Notes: generated by a model not told the origin, from the letters alone. A DNA stretch of 64,000 bases from Datnioides undecimradiatus (GCA_008933995.1 WARS01000010.1:14247210-14311209), one strand, 5' to 3'; shown: positions 48,963 to 61,285, counted from the stretch's first letter. A program made the numbers and translations.

Positions 48963-50399
48963 AGCCATTCAGGTGGACCATAATCATCTAAAGAGCAGGG
49001 CCAGGGTAATAATCTGTCCTGCTGGCAGTGGTGGGAGAGCAGGTGATGATCAGTAAGAACGAGGAGACGGGATGTGGAGCTGACAGTTGCGCCCCGAAGG
49101 TAAAGGTGACAAGAAATTACTAATTGCATTAAAGAGCCAGATGTAAGCAAGGCAACCGGGAAAAAGGAATAAAACAGGACTGAATGTCCAGTCCAAAGTT
49201 TCTGATGTGGGTGAAGCTGGAGGGAGGTGGGTAAATCACTCCCCTCAAAAATGCAACACTGTGCAACTTTTTGATTAAATGAACGAAGATGACGTAACAA
49301 AGTCGCCGAAAGTGCTGTAAATTTTTGGAATGGAAGTGGAAGCTAGAAGTCTACAATAACTCAAAAAGTGCCATTTGAAAGCTCTGCCTGCTTTTCGTGA
49401 TTTACTTTGCTGTTTTGAGCAGAGAGAAATATACACTGGTGCTGTGCATTCACTCAAGAAGGCAGCTTTTAGCGTGGAGGGATTGGCGCTTGCTTACCAG
49501 TGCCAACTCACCTCTCTGTCTTCAAGATGGCACTGTCATCATGGTCTCGTCATGCCGGGAAAAAGGCTAAGCTCATCTTGAGCCAGGCCAGAGATCTTGC
49601 ACTGTCTTGTTGGGAGATGGGATGCTCATGAATAGTCCACAAGTGATTGAAAGACCACAACCAGTTTATGGTCACATTACTGGTATTCATTCTGAAAAGC
49701 AGGACAACATGCACTGTTGTCCAGGAGATCAGGTAAAGGTCTGGTATGTCACAGAACATCACCAGCAACATTAGTGAAAAGGAGGTCCTGTGTAATTAAC
49801 ATATCACATTTCCTTACAGTGATGCTCAGCAAACCATGAGTAAGAGGGATTTTCATGAGATGCTGCTAATTCGATCGCTGTAATTGATTGGACCTGTGTA
49901 GATGTGATGCAGGCTGAGGAAGCCGGGGCAATGCTCGTTGGATCTGCTTCAGTTTCAGGCATGAGAATCAGAAGAGTCGCAGTTGTATCATCCGCGTCTG
50001 AGCCACATGATGGTAAATATTGAATGGGCCGGGCCACAAGTAGGTTATTTTTCGAGCCTATTTTAAAATGTGCTTACTTATTACCTCATTCTAATGACGG
50101 TTCACAGCATCAAACCTCACCTGGAGTTGAATCCTGTTGGGCGCAGCAGTCATTTCTTTCCATGCTGCATTTTTGGCTCTTTGATGACACTCAGAAGAAA
50201 GAAATCTCACATCTTTCTCCCACTTTGTAATGTTTAATGTCATCTGGATTCTTTCTATTGCTTCTTTGTAAGAGTTAAGAAGACGTTCGCCTGGGAATTT
50301 TGACCACTTTGACTCTTTATTATGTGTAATGTCTGTGACAGGGTCTCTGTGACACTGATACTGTGGAGCCTAAATCTGTTCACCTGCTTCACATCAACT

Positions 50400-50930
50400 C
50401 CACTGGCAACAAGTCAATAGTTTTGAGCAGTAGCTTGTTCTCTGTGCATCACAATGCAAATTTGCTGATTTCCTCCAAATATGACGTGCCATTGTTGTAG
50501 CATATCCAGTTGATGATGTTAGTGCCGTCTACAACCTTTGCAGCAGAGTTCTCTTCATGGTTGCAGTCGTGTGTATACAGTGTGAAGAGGAAAGGGCAGA
50601 GCACACACCCCTGAGGGACTCCTGTGTTGAAGACTAGAGTGGAGGAGGTGTAAACGTCAATCCAAACTGCCCGGGGTCTGTTTGTGAGGAAGTCCAATAT
50701 CCAGTTGCAGAGCGTGGTACTTGAGCCCAGAGTGCTAAGTTTGCTAATCAGTTTCAGGGGGAGATTGTGTTGAATATTGAGCTGTAATCAACAAACAGCA
50801 TCCGGATGTATGCGTTGTGATTTTCAATGCGTGTGAATACTGAGTGGTGGGCAGCGCAGATGATCCTTTGTGGATCCGTTGGTTCTGAATGCAAATTGGT
50901 CAGGATCCAGGCTGGCCGGATTGCATCCTT
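50400..50930 (-). pseudogene. LINE (L2/Rex/CR1 group) reverse transcriptase relic
   Basis: Read on the minus strand, the order is: LDPDQFAF (near 50910); YIRMLFVDYSSIFNTIS with the first catalytic Asp region (about 50830-50765); CNWILDFLTNRPRAVWI; NTGVPQGCVLCPFLFTLYTH with the conserved PQG motif (about 50635-50575); and KVVDGTNIINWI at the place of the catalytic FADD box, whose second Asp is lost. An LxxLALWC-like segment follows, in which the Trp codon has become TGA near 50447. Frameshifts lie at the G run 50757-50761 and near 50857-50867. The element is truncated at both ends and inactive. Confidence 0.8.
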
Positions 50931-52230
50931 GAGCGATACATGGCAGAAATTACCCGTTTTACTGGATACTACAGACTTTTAAGACTCAGGTACAACAAGC
51001 CTGTCCTGAAGTAGATAGAACACTCTTCTAAAAATGTAAGGTATAACATCAAGTTGGTGACTGTCACATGTATTTGGTACAGGGGTCAGATAGTTTCTTA
51101 CATTCGCTTGATAATACTGACACCCTGTTGGTACAGACAGTGGCAGGTGCTCAGTAGACAGTTATCTGTTTTGTGAGCATCCTCATCTCATCTGGCAACC
51201 CAGCCTCACATGTGATGGGGCGCTCATGCTTTTGTGGCCTGTGATGGTCTGGATCGCTGACCATCACTGCTTTTAGCAGTCACTTGACGTAAAGGCAGCG
51301 TTATTGTTTGAGTGATCGGCACACTTGCTGATGTTTGATGTGGCTAATTCGCATTGCTAAGGATTGATGTGTTTCCCCTGGGTGGCAGCATCTCTAAACA
51401 TCAGCTAGTCTGTGTGTTCAAAGCAGCCATGTAGAGCTGCTGTGGATTCATCTGTCCTCACTTTATGTACTTTATGTTTTCACCATATTTCTCAGCCGGG
51501 ACTAAGTAGGTAAGAGAATCAGGGAAATCTGTTACTGCCACGAACGCTCATGTTAACATGATTCACCAATAAAAGCTGAAAACAAATTAAAACTAAGCTT
51601 TATTATAAGTTTGACAGGGAGCTTGTGTCCGCTGCATTTGCATGTCTGCCATCACCATGGCAACATATTGGATTGCATTATATTACCTAAGTTTGTATGT
51701 TATTGCACCCACCCTGTGTGTATAAAAGATGAAGAAAAAGATAAAAGTGCACACACTCCCCTCACAGAACATTAAAAGCCTATCCTCATCTCCACTCTCT
51801 CAGAGGTCCTATTTCTTTTAGCCTCTGTCTTAAAGTTTTCAGACACTAATAGGCTTAGAAGCCACTAGCAGTGGATTAAGGGCAGAAAGAAAGGCGAGCC
51901 ACCTCGCTGTGTTCTCCTCTCGTTTTCCTCTTAAATGAAAAGAGTCACAGGCTTCATCTGCGGCTGGGTAGGAAGGCGACATGGCTCCCCGGCTGTTCAT
52001 TTGAAGAGGGTGACACGCAGTGATCTAGTTCCTCTTCCCAGGTCTGTCTAATTACGGGCTTGATCACCGGCCTGACCTTTCACATTCAGGATGGACAGAA
52101 GAAAGCGCCGCCACCTTGATAGAGCTGGATAATAAGAACAGGAGCATAGGGGGTGGGGAGATGGTCTGATAGAGTGGAAAAAAGCGTGAAGAAGGGCGGG
52201 ACTACAAGGCCTTTTGGTAATTGTGCCTTT
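50931..52230. other. Non-coding stretch without recognised genes
   Basis: Could include unrecognised LINE sequence next to the RT relic. The part about 51880-52130 is GC-richer with enhancer-like words but no coding frame. Nothing else was recognised. Confidence 0.4.
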
Positions 52231-52239
52231 TTATCCTTG

Positions 52240-52430
52240 GGGAAGTAATGAAATGACCAATCTTTCTTTCTTTTTTCTTTCCTCTGTTTTTCTTCAATTC
52301 TCTCTGTCGCCCGCTTTTCTTTTCTTTTCCCTCTTGCTGTTTTTACTGTCTTACATTTTCAATTAATTATGTCTTCTTGTGCTTCATTTCTTTTTCTGTC
52401 CCTCTTGCTCTCCCTCTTCATTTCTGTTCT
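52240..52430. repeat. Pyrimidine-rich low-complexity tract
   Basis: Long C/T-rich runs on the + strand (TCTTTCTTTCTTTTTTCTTT near 52261 and similar). A 76-codon + frame starting here is partly low complexity. Confidence 0.7.
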
Positions 52431-52850
52431 ATCTAGACCTGTCTTACTCTGTGTTCCTGTTGAACATCACAAGTTATGTTGAAGCACTCCCCCAATTAAA
52501 AGTCCACATTAAACCAAAGATAATCCAGGAACTGGGGGTAGACTGTGCATTTCAAATCCACCAGCAGCGATGGCCCACCCCACCAAATTTGCAACATTTT
52601 AACATTTAAACAGATGTTTGACATCGTTTCCTTTGGATTTAATTTTTAGTAATTAAAACAAATACAATACTTCAAATGCTGCCAATGCATCAGTGTGCAG
52701 GAACGCTGCAAATCAGGGGAAAGTTTCCACAGGGGAAAGATTGTCAGGCCTAAGGTACCAAACTGTAAAATTACCCAAAAAGAGTTGTAAACATAAGCTC
52801 TTATTCCAGTTGGTAGTATCTCCTTTTCTTCCTTCTTCTTTCCTTGCAAG

Positions 52851-52904
52851 GAGTTATAAAGAACCACGGCTGACGACAGAGCAGCAGGGGTGGAGGCTGG
52901 TCAG
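52851..52904 (+). CDS. Candidate 54-nt internal exon, unrecognised
   Basis: A very strong polypyrimidine acceptor (CTTCCTTCTTCTTTCCTTGC then AAG) and a perfect donor (CAG|GTAAGT) enclose 54 nt. Only the frame with one leading base is open, reading SYKEPRLTTEQQGWRLV with two trailing bases (phase 2 to 2). Codons such as CGG CTG ACG ACA GAG CAG CAG look coding-like. Its trailing phase fits the candidate exon at 55026. No protein family was recognised, and the segment could be a chance exon. Confidence 0.3.
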
Positions 52905-53013
52905 GTAAGTCAAAACGTTGCACCTAAACTTGGTTTTCATTTTCCAGGTCAATGTATTTAAAACACACACATTCACGCACGTACACCCAGCCGATCTGTG
53001 GACATGCTGCTGA

Positions 53014-53087
53014 ATGAGCGAGGATGAAGAATATAAACGACCGAGGCTGGAGCCTGACCTGCCTCTTCCGCCTGCTCTCTTCTTAAA
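53014..53087 (+). CDS. Candidate short first exon or small ORF, unrecognised
   Basis: An ATG opens MSEDEEYKRPRLEPDLPLPP, ending ALFL plus two bases before GTAAGA, a good donor. Without splicing the frame stops one codon later, giving 25 aa. The acidic start and the basic KRPRL segment look like a regulatory or nuclear protein N-terminus. A TATTTAAAA word lies about 55 bp upstream. Spliced use would leave phase 2, compatible with the 55026 exon. Alternative: chance. Confidence 0.18.
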
Positions 53088-53350
53088 GTAAGATGGGAGC
53101 AAAGTGAGGGGGGATGACAGACTGTCATGCTGCTTCAGACCCAGCATGTCACCACACAAAGGCTCTGACAGGTGACTACACACTGCAGAGAGCTCCGGAC
53201 AGTGCCACGTTCATTACCGGCCCATTATACGTGGAACAAAACCGGCAACAGAAAATAAAATGAAAATGATAAATTGAACTTGTTTTGCTGTAACGAGGAA
53301 ACAGCTTTACCCTCAGACACAAATTTTAAATTTTAGATTCGTATTTATAG

Positions 53351-53373
53351 TGTTTGTTTGTTTGTTTGTTTGT
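53351..53373. repeat. (GTTT)n microsatellite
   Basis: About five uninterrupted GTTT units. Confidence 0.85.
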
Positions 53374-54738
53374 GCTGATCGAGGAGACTTCACATGTATG
53401 ACCTGACAGCAGGAGCTTGGCTGAGTCATAGAGGAGGAACCGTCCTGTGTGATAAGAGCTATTTTCTGACTGTGTGTAGCGATCTGATGGTCTGGACTCG
53501 ACAGTGCCTCTTATTCGATATGCAAGCCTGATGAGTCACTTAACTCTTGATTTGTTTGTAACACACATATATTGTTCCATCTGGTCATGCAAAGACCGCT
53601 GCAATGACTGGGACAAGACCAGCTCCAAACCTGAAACTAAATGTACAGGTGTGTGACAACACTCACTAAATCTGAAAGCTTCAACAGAGTGAAATTGAGA
53701 ATCACAAGTCTCAAGATTTGAGTTGTTAATAACCAGAACCAGAAAAAATATATTGTAATGATCTGTGAGGCTTTCAAAATAAAAAGAAGTCCTACTGTGT
53801 GTAGGACTGTGTGTATAATAAAAAAAACCCAATAATAAATTAGAAGTAGGTAAATAATCTGTGGTCTTGTTTGTGGAAAAGCCGCTGCAACCCAGTTAGT
53901 CCATCATACTGGCTCTTAGGAAGGCTACACCCCAGAAGACAGCATCCGTCTCCAGCAGTGACAGCCAGGAGGTCCTGATGGTGGCTATGTGTTGTGATTT
54001 TAAAAGAAACAAAAACTTCAACTCACAGTGTCACAAAAGCTGGTGAGTCAACTTCTCATTACAAGCGGAAACCTGCAAAAGAGCCAGTTCCGGTAATCGA
54101 CGGCAACTTAAAGTATCAGTACAGATACAATACAATGCAAAGGTCGGGACTATCCATGGTTTGATGCACTGGGAATGATTTTCAAATGAGGGGCGCTATC
54201 TGTAGCGTAATATAAAAGAGGCGCTGTGGGGCCCCGTGGGGTCCACAGGGTTAATGGAATGACATTCTCAATGAAATACTTCACACTCAGGTTGATTTAA
54301 ATAGTGCAGCGTGCTCACTGAGGATAAACAGCTTTTCTTTTTTGCACGGGCACTATTCTGAAGCCGGCGAAGTGAAAGCAGGACTTGATTTACTTTACTT
54401 TGTCTAGAGGTCAGACTTTCACAAATAAGTGCTGTCGCTCTCGTGCAGCTGTTTGAATTCCCTTTCAAAGTCCTTCTCGGAGCATTCCTTGAAGCCCAGC
54501 CTGAAACCTGTTAGTGTTTGTAGACTCTTCCGTCCTGATGATGAGAGGACATCGCCGGCTGGGGGTCAGAGGCACTGAATGAAACGCACGCGTCCATACA
54601 CACAAGGAAACACATTACAAGTGCGCCGTGTTTGACATTTTCATTTAATTAGCAGTTACCATGCGACTAAGTAAAGCTCCCAAGCCTTCTGAGGGGAAGC
54701 AGTGCCCTGATTATCTTTTTAAGCTGCATTGTGAGGCA

Positions 54739-54742
<4 letters not shown>
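53374..54742. other. Non-coding stretch without recognised genes
   Basis: A 98-codon minus frame at 53536-53832 has no family features. Nothing else was recognised. Confidence 0.4.

Positions 54743-54779
<37 letters not shown>
54743..54779. repeat. (CA)n microsatellite
   Basis: An uninterrupted CA tract of about 37 bp, followed by a further short ACACAC run to 54791. Confidence 0.95.
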
Positions 54780-54782
<3 letters not shown>

Positions 54783-55025
54783 CACACACATCATTATCTT
54801 TCAACATGGTGATCAGAAATCAAAATCGGCAGATGATCAAACAAATGTTGCACGGACCGGTTCAAAAACACGTAGCCTGACGCTAAGAAGCTGCCATCAG
54901 TGATAACCGTCATGGCACATGAAGGACGGTCTCTTGGAAGTGTACAGATCCTTCTGATAGCAACATACCACAGGGAAAAGAAGAGGAGTGACTCTTTCAA
55001 GTGTGTTTTTTTTTTTTCCGCACAG

Positions 55026-55209
55026 TCGCTCACCCCCCCTGCTCCCTCAGCCCCCTTCCACCTCTCCTTCCCACAAGAACAACAAGGACTACAGTCGTAC
55101 CATTAGCTCATGTTTTCTGGATCAAAGAGTGCCTCGCTACATTTCCTCAACCCTGCCATCCAGGAGTAAATCGGGGCCCGACACTGGTTCATTATCGCTG
55201 ACATCTGGA
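55026..55209 (+). CDS. Candidate internal coding exon (184 nt), unrecognised
   Basis: A textbook acceptor (GTTTTTTTTTTTTTCCGCACAG-type run ending at 55025) is followed by 184 nt open in a single frame. The donor is GGA|GTAAGT. The product starts RSPPLLPQPPSTSPSHKNNK and continues DYSRTISSCFLDQRVPRYIS, then LPSRSKSGPDTGSLSL. It is Ser/Pro-rich and probably disordered. The other two frames are closed. Entry is phase 2 and exit phase 0, so it can follow the 52.85-kb exon (phase 2) and precede the 62.8-kb terminal exon (phase 0). The gene is not identified. A chance exon cannot be excluded. Confidence 0.32.
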
Positions 55210-55346
55210 GTAAGTTGCCGTCGTTGGGCTATTTGGGCAGAGGGAGAATGCAGCAGTATTTGCTGATAAACAGGAAGAAAAGGATGAGTTTAATGGCTAC
55301 GGGTGACGGACGCCTAACCCCGACCTGCACCTTCACCATAACGCAG

Positions 55347-55426
55347 GCTCCGCAGGAACACTGATACTGAGCCAGATACCGCGGCACCCTACCCCGTCAC
55401 CAGTTATGCCTGCAACACATACGATG
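55347..55426 (+). CDS. Candidate internal exon (80 nt), unrecognised
   Basis: Acceptor CACCTTCACCATAACGCAG and donor GATG|GTAAGA enclose a GC-rich, CpG-containing 80-nt segment, unlike its surroundings. Two frames are open. One reads NTDTEPDTAAPYPVTSYACN then TYD (phase 2 to 1). The other reads SAGTLILSQIPRHPTPSPVM (phase 1 to 0). The phase-0 reading after the 55.0-kb exon would hit a stop after five codons. Two open frames weaken the coding case. Not recognised. Confidence 0.18.
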
Positions 55427-57892
55427 GTAAGAGAGTAAGGGTAAAAACATATAGCTCAATTCAGTCCAGGAAGTACCGGTGGAAAGACAGTGATTTCATT
55501 TTTGCAACGATGCCGTCTAGTAAACCTAACAATGGACTCCTGCACCTGCATCTTCAAAACCTCCATCCAACCTGAATGCACCGGAAATCCGTGCAGCCTA
55601 TGCTCCACAAGCAACAAGAGACTTAGGAGATGCAGAATGGAGAGGCTGCATTCTGCCGCCAACATTGCGAATAAATAAACAGAATGATAAATCCTAAGCC
55701 ATTACTGAGCTCTGCTGATTTCTTTGCTTAAAGGACACCAGTATATAGGCACTTCTTCAGTGGGGAAATAAGATATGAATGAATCCACAACTGTTATTAA
55801 AGTGAAATACAGTTAATCCTGCAACGCTGCAGAGAATTATCTTTGCCCGAGAATCCGATCCAACTTCTCTCTCTAATATGGTAGTTATATCAAATATCAG
55901 ATGAAGCACTCTCAATTGAAATCTTCCTTATGTGGACGATAATGACTTTCCTGCTTGAATCCAATTTAAGAGCCTCTAATGGCCCCATAATGTTTCCCCG
56001 CACGGTAAATTAACAGGCATGCATAAGGCTGCGGCACAGAAAAGAGACACTTTTACTCACTTTTAAACTCACTGATTTTCCTTTTCTCCCCGGAAGAAAT
56101 AACGCATGGGGGAGGTGAACGTGTCTGGGAAACTAGAGCGAGACACTGAAGAAATGAGATGCAATTATTATTAATATTACTCCACACGCTGCTGGATTTA
56201 TTGCATACATGCACTGTTTAAATATTGGCTTTTACAAACAATATTGGATGGTTTATAGTGCATTAATGAAATGCAGGCAGAAAGCCTTGATCAGAAAAAC
56301 AGACATAGGCCTCTTTCATGTGTGTTTTTCTTTCCACAGTATGTAATAATACAGTCATAAGTGACTGTTCTTTGCAGCGCTTTCATCTGTATGGCCGGTG
56401 AAATGACTGATCCTATCTGCTCATATTGATATCCATCACACCCAATAATGGTGGGGAATGGTGAGTCCAGCAGCAGTGTGTTATCAGGCTTCTTGTCCAA
56501 TCCTCCACTTTCATTTCTACAAGAAGTCACGCTTTCCAGCTCAGGTGGCTGTTGCACAGTGCCGGGAACACCAGGGGAGGTCAAAGGTTCCATTCAGCAG
56601 CATTACCCCAGGAAAGGTTTTGCCTTTATTCATATCCCAAGCATTTTTCTGCAGATTTCTGCAGACCCGAACATGTTTAAGCCATTGCAAAGAGAACAAT
56701 CGGGGCAGGAGAAGGACAGGTTCCTTTACCTCTCTCTGTCAGTAACCCAAGGAGTCACACTCATACATGGTGCAATCAGAAAATGACTTTATAGCCATGC
56801 AGCATGGCCAAGCAGGAGCTACTAACTGTTACTGTTGTGAGCTCAGCTGAAGTGACCACATGGATTCACAATCGTTGCTCTCATCCAACCATATGGGATT
56901 TCGCAACATCAGTTTTGTGTGTTTATTATTTGTATTTCCATGCGTCTTTACAGACACATTTCCACAACAATGTGATAACACCTGCATTGTTCAGCTCTAG
57001 TGTGAAGAGCTGTAATGTTAGGTTGTTAATGTATAAACAGCCTGATAGAAGCCAGTAATCTAGAGCGAAGAACAGACAGTTTGACTGGAACCACTCAGGA
57101 ATCAATGGACACACTGCAGCCTTTGAGAATCAAGCATTCACCCAGACTCCCAAAACACAATTTACCTCTTGCACCAACAGTCAGTGCCCAATAGTGCGAG
57201 TAGAGCGCCGTTTATGTAGAAAGGTGTAGGTATGGGGGTCAGGGTGGTGGATGCGAAGGTAGCACATTCAGTTTTCATGCAATGAAAATGTTTATGTCCT
57301 GTTTCCAAAGCATGGTTCCACAACCTTCACCCAATGTTGAACAGCCCAACTCTAACCGTACCTTGTCACTGTCCTAAACCAAGTGTATATTGCCTGTATA
57401 TAGCACACCAGACTAAATAACACAACAGACTTTGATAGACGTATACGGTGGGTGATACCAAGGGAAGGTAAGAACTGAGATCAAACTTTCTAATGCTAAT
57501 GTCTAATCAGTCTGAGTATGCAGCTCAAGATCATGATGCGTATCCAGCTGATTTCATTCTTGGCTCCCATAAAAGAGGTGACAATTGAACTGAATATGCA
57601 ATCACATGACACAGAGATCTGAAGGAGCATGTTTGCCAGGACATAAGTACAACAGTACTCTCCTGGAAAATCCTGGACTGCTCACTTCAAGGTAGCACTG
57701 TGTCACTGAATTAAAGAATCTCGAGGTCTTGTTTATCAGTGGGTATAGGATATCGCACAGTATCGACAGTTTGGTGCCATATCAGCAGAAATGAGGGAGC
57801 CGTCCTTGACTTGTGGTGGTGAACGGGGATGTAAGCCTGAAGGCAAAACAAGGTTTGCCATTGGGGACAGAGTGATGAGTTCAGGAAGAAGT
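55427..57892. other. Non-coding stretch, part with enhancer-like appearance
   Basis: The part about 55860-56240 is AT-rich with many homeobox, SOX and octamer-like words and no repeats, which is how conserved non-coding elements often look. Overlapping frames of 95-112 codons near 56291-56786 on both strands have no family features. Confidence 0.35.
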
Positions 57893-57975
57893 TATTCAAT
57901 TCAGTTTTATTTGTATAGCGCCAAATCACAGCAGAGGTTATTTCAGGACATTGTACATATAGAGCCATATAGAAC
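57893..57975 (-). repeat. TTGAA-tailed teleost repeat, tail-side fragment
   Basis: Reads ATTCAATTCAGTTTTATTTG, then TATAGCGCCAAATCACAGCA and GGACATTGTACATATAGAGC. This is the reverse strand of the tail half of the family at 13.1 kb (GATTTGGCGCTATACAAATA ... TTGAATTG). The body beyond is missing or replaced. Confidence 0.65.
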
Positions 57976-58079
57976 AAACACATTTTTATAAATCACACCC
58001 AACACTTGGCAATAGTGGCAAATAAAGGAAGTTATGAGTAGAACGGCTGCTCCTTCAGGTAGAAAGAAGCCAGATGAAG

Positions 58080-58295
58080 TCTCTGAGGTATCTCATCAGC
58101 AGGCCTCCTGAATACTCCCATGTGGAGATAACACATTCAACTGGGAGGAGAGACCCTGAGGCCGACCCAAAGCAAACTGTAGAGATCAGAGATTTACATA
58201 CCTCCCCTGGCCAAGAAATACAAAGAGCTGAAGGACATCGCTATGGAGATGGACATCCGGATGACTTCGTTTAGCCTTTTGTCATCTGGATCAGT
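58080..58295 (+). repeat. High-copy teleost repeat (GGGAGGAGACCC type)
   Basis: Contains CATCAGCAGGCCTCCTGAAT, ACTGGGAGGAGAGACCCTGA, GGCCGACCCAAAGCAAACTG and GAGATGGACATCCGGATGAC. These words, in this order, mark a very common fish repeat that usually ends in GGATAAGCGG. The copy is diverged and lacks its 3' end. It follows directly on the fragment at 57.9 kb, giving a composite. Confidence 0.6.
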
Positions 58296-58732
58296 GTCAA
58301 AAAGTGGGTGATGTAGGTCAGGCTAATCATGTTAATGCCAAAAATCATGCAACTGCGACAAGTTATCTTTTCTGTGTATGCTTAAATGATTTTCCATGCA
58401 GCAGCACCTCCTTACTGCTGAATGAATCACTGAATGACTGTTCTTATGAATTTGCTCAGATTTGCCTGATAAGATCCCAGCCTTATCTGTTTGGCATGTG
58501 AATAAAGCCTGGAAAACCAAAGCTATTCCATGATAATTCAGCACCTCCAATGATGCTACATGACAACTCTGGCTGAAGCGCTAATGGTTATATAGGGCTG
58601 ATGGAGGCTGGCATATTGGTTACCACTAACAGCCCGATATAACATGATGAATTGGGTGAATTGTGAAGGCAAGCCAATTAGATATTCATGCTCAGACAAA
58701 ATGGATGTGCTCCATTGTAATGAGACAACAAG

Positions 58733-58750
58733 GGTGTGTGTGTGTGTGCA

Positions 58751-58794
<44 letters not shown>
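58733..58794. repeat. (GT)n microsatellite, interrupted
   Basis: A first GT run (58733-58748), the interruption CATAG, then about 20 uninterrupted GT units (58754-58794). Confidence 0.95.
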
Positions 58795-58797
<3 letters not shown>

Positions 58798-58819
58798 ACA
58801 GCTGTTTGAGAGGTGGTGG

Positions 58820-59075
58820 AACACTGTGGGGTGGAGGGAGAGAGAGGGGGAGAAGTGGGAGGAACGGTTGCTGAAGGATGTTAGCGAGTCGTTAGAGGTG
58901 TGAAAGTAATGAATGAATGAACATATTATTCTTTGGACAAGCGGAACAAAGGGAAAGAGAGAAAACAGAGCACTGGATGAGTGGTGGAAGAATGGGATGA
59001 GCAAAAACAATGCGCGGAGAAAGAGGGGAAAGCCTGAGGGAGCGAGGATGAGAGAGGATGAAACAAAAGAGAAGG
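58820..59075. repeat. Purine-rich low-complexity tract
   Basis: Strong G/A bias on the + strand with many GGGAGAG and GAAAGAG words. The 110- and 95-codon minus frames across it encode Ser/Leu/Phe/His-rich sequence and are discounted. Confidence 0.65.
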
Positions 59076-61254
59076 TATAGTAGTAAAAAGACAGAGTCAG
59101 CTGGGCTCCTGTGCTGTCCCAGTGCAGTGCAGCTGCTTCGTGCCTCTAATAATGCTGTCCCATTAATACCATTTACCATGCTGACACAACACTAATTACT
59201 GAGAGGGAGTCTGGACGTTGGATAAAGGTAGACCAGTGAACACAGTGGTCTCTGTAAACACCTCTTTCATCCTAAACACACCTCTAAACACAAACACAAC
59301 CCCTTGTACTGCAAAGGTATGCGCACGCTTGGGTTTCATGCTTCATATTTGTTTAATGAGTGTATATAGTTTAATAAGAAAAGCCTATGCTCAGCCAGAT
59401 TAATGTTCCTGTCATGACTCTACACTCTGTATATTTTAGAAATATATTATATATAATCATATATTTGTGCACACAACCATGCAACATACACAGATCCATA
59501 CAAAGACAAACCATGAACATCATAAGGATTAAAAAACCATCCCTGTGACCACATGAAGGCTTCGACCATATTTTATTAAAACAGATGGTTGATCATCAGT
59601 TGACATAAAGCGATGACCAATTTATTTTATTTGACAATAAATCATTCCTGGACTCCCCTGGAGCAGATATTGAATCTGTCCATCTCAGAGTGGGGGATGG
59701 GCTGCAATGCAAAAACACAGAGGTTCTGCTTTGTATGGCTCCTCCACTTTCAGGTTGTATATAATAAATAGAATATATGATCTTTACTCATCCTTTAAGC
59801 CACAATAAATGATTTCTTTATAAGTTGGGATGGAAACTTGGAAGAGAATCTGGCAAAACATGAATCAATATGTGAACACTTTAATAACATCACCGCCCAG
59901 TCATTAAGGCTTGAGTAGATTTGTCTGTAATTACATTGTTTATTCCGTTACATTAATGTGTTTCTTAGATGCATTTCATCGGATGTATGCTGTATGATGA
60001 AAGCGTGCTCACTTTCACGTCTTACAAATACAACAAGTGCAGGATGCAGGATTTAAGATATGGAAAAGCACGATGAAATGGCTTCGACATTGCTTGCATC
60101 ACTTACTGCATACATTACATCAAAGTAACACAGGTTAATGAGTCTGCAGGACGTTGGTGCACAACTCTAACGTGTCACCCTGGCAGTATGCAACTCAACA
60201 GTGCTGACGCAGATCGCAGATCTATGTCCACTGCTTGAACTCAAGTCAGCGTCTTCAAACAGAACCCCGGATTGCTCGTATGAAATTTCATGGGAATTCA
60301 ATAGAGTTTTGCTGGACTCTGAACACTCTCCATTAAGAGTCTCCCATGATCCTTCCACTGGACTCCATGGGGACATCAATCAGTATGAAAGCCATATTAC
60401 CAAGAGAACTGGCTGGTCAGAGAAGCTTGTTCAGGTGCCTTCATGCATTACCTTGTGTTACTTTCCTTTTTATCATATATCCTTATCATCTTACAGCAGA
60501 GACTGATTGAAGCAGCAAAGCCTCGTACCTGCTGTGCCTATTTAGAAATGAAATTAAATCTACTTACTGCTCCAAATTAAGCTTTTACATTAATTTTCTA
60601 TTAGCGCTCAAGTCTGTTCGACACCACCAGGGTTGCAGCTGGAAGAATAGTGCTGTCATTGTCGTACACAGCATAAACGCACATCTAAGCAACACATCGG
60701 TATGATGGCAGAAACGAGTTATAGGCAGACCTACGCATGGCTGAACGACCAGGACTATTAATGTTCACAAAGTCCGCCTCCCTTCCTTGTTTTGCCTGGA
60801 TAACATCTTTAACTTCCTGCCATTTGTTTCAGATTATTGGTTTGTTAGCTTGTCCTTCTTTTGACAGCAAATCCCATCCTTATTTAGCACCGGTGATCTT
60901 TAGCATCTAAAGGCATCAGATCCGCGACGGACTCCGCTGGAGTTTGTGTTTTGATTGTAGGTCAAACTTGGTTGACGTTCGCATGAATACATATGAGATC
61001 CCGCCTCAGATCTATTATCTGGCCGATAAATGGAAGTTAGTGCGAGGGCACTTTCAACGGGCTGCCACCAGGAATAATACAGTATTTCTGTGCCTATTTT
61101 CCGCCGAAACAACAGACAACAGCGGCGGGAGAAAAGCAACGCAATAACCTTTACCTTCAGCTGTCAGAAACAAAGCTCCGGTGGATTTCTGCTGAACGGC
61201 AATCACATTGCTTTTTCTCTCCCTCCTCGTTCTACTCTCTTTCTCTTCCAGATG
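59076..61254. other. Non-coding stretch without recognised genes
   Basis: Frames of 60-101 codons on both strands have no family features. Nothing else was recognised. Confidence 0.4.
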
Positions 61255-61285
61255 CACGCACACACACACTCACACACACACACAT
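61255..61285. repeat. (CA)n microsatellite, interrupted
   Basis: CA units with two single-base interruptions. Confidence 0.85.

Larger units (their letters stand above)
47425..50399. other. Non-coding stretch without recognised genes
   Basis: Holds a 16-bp palindrome (48584-48599) and a CAA-type run. A 116-codon + frame at 48123-48473 ends in a Lys/Arg-rich segment bordered by a pyrimidine-rich acceptor and a GTGAGC donor-like site, but has no family match. Confidence 0.4.

Noticed and set aside
55490-55678. Cys/Arg-rich 62-codon frame that could be a LINE C-terminal piece
   Set aside because: The resemblance (RLRRCRMERL) is too weak and generic to assign.
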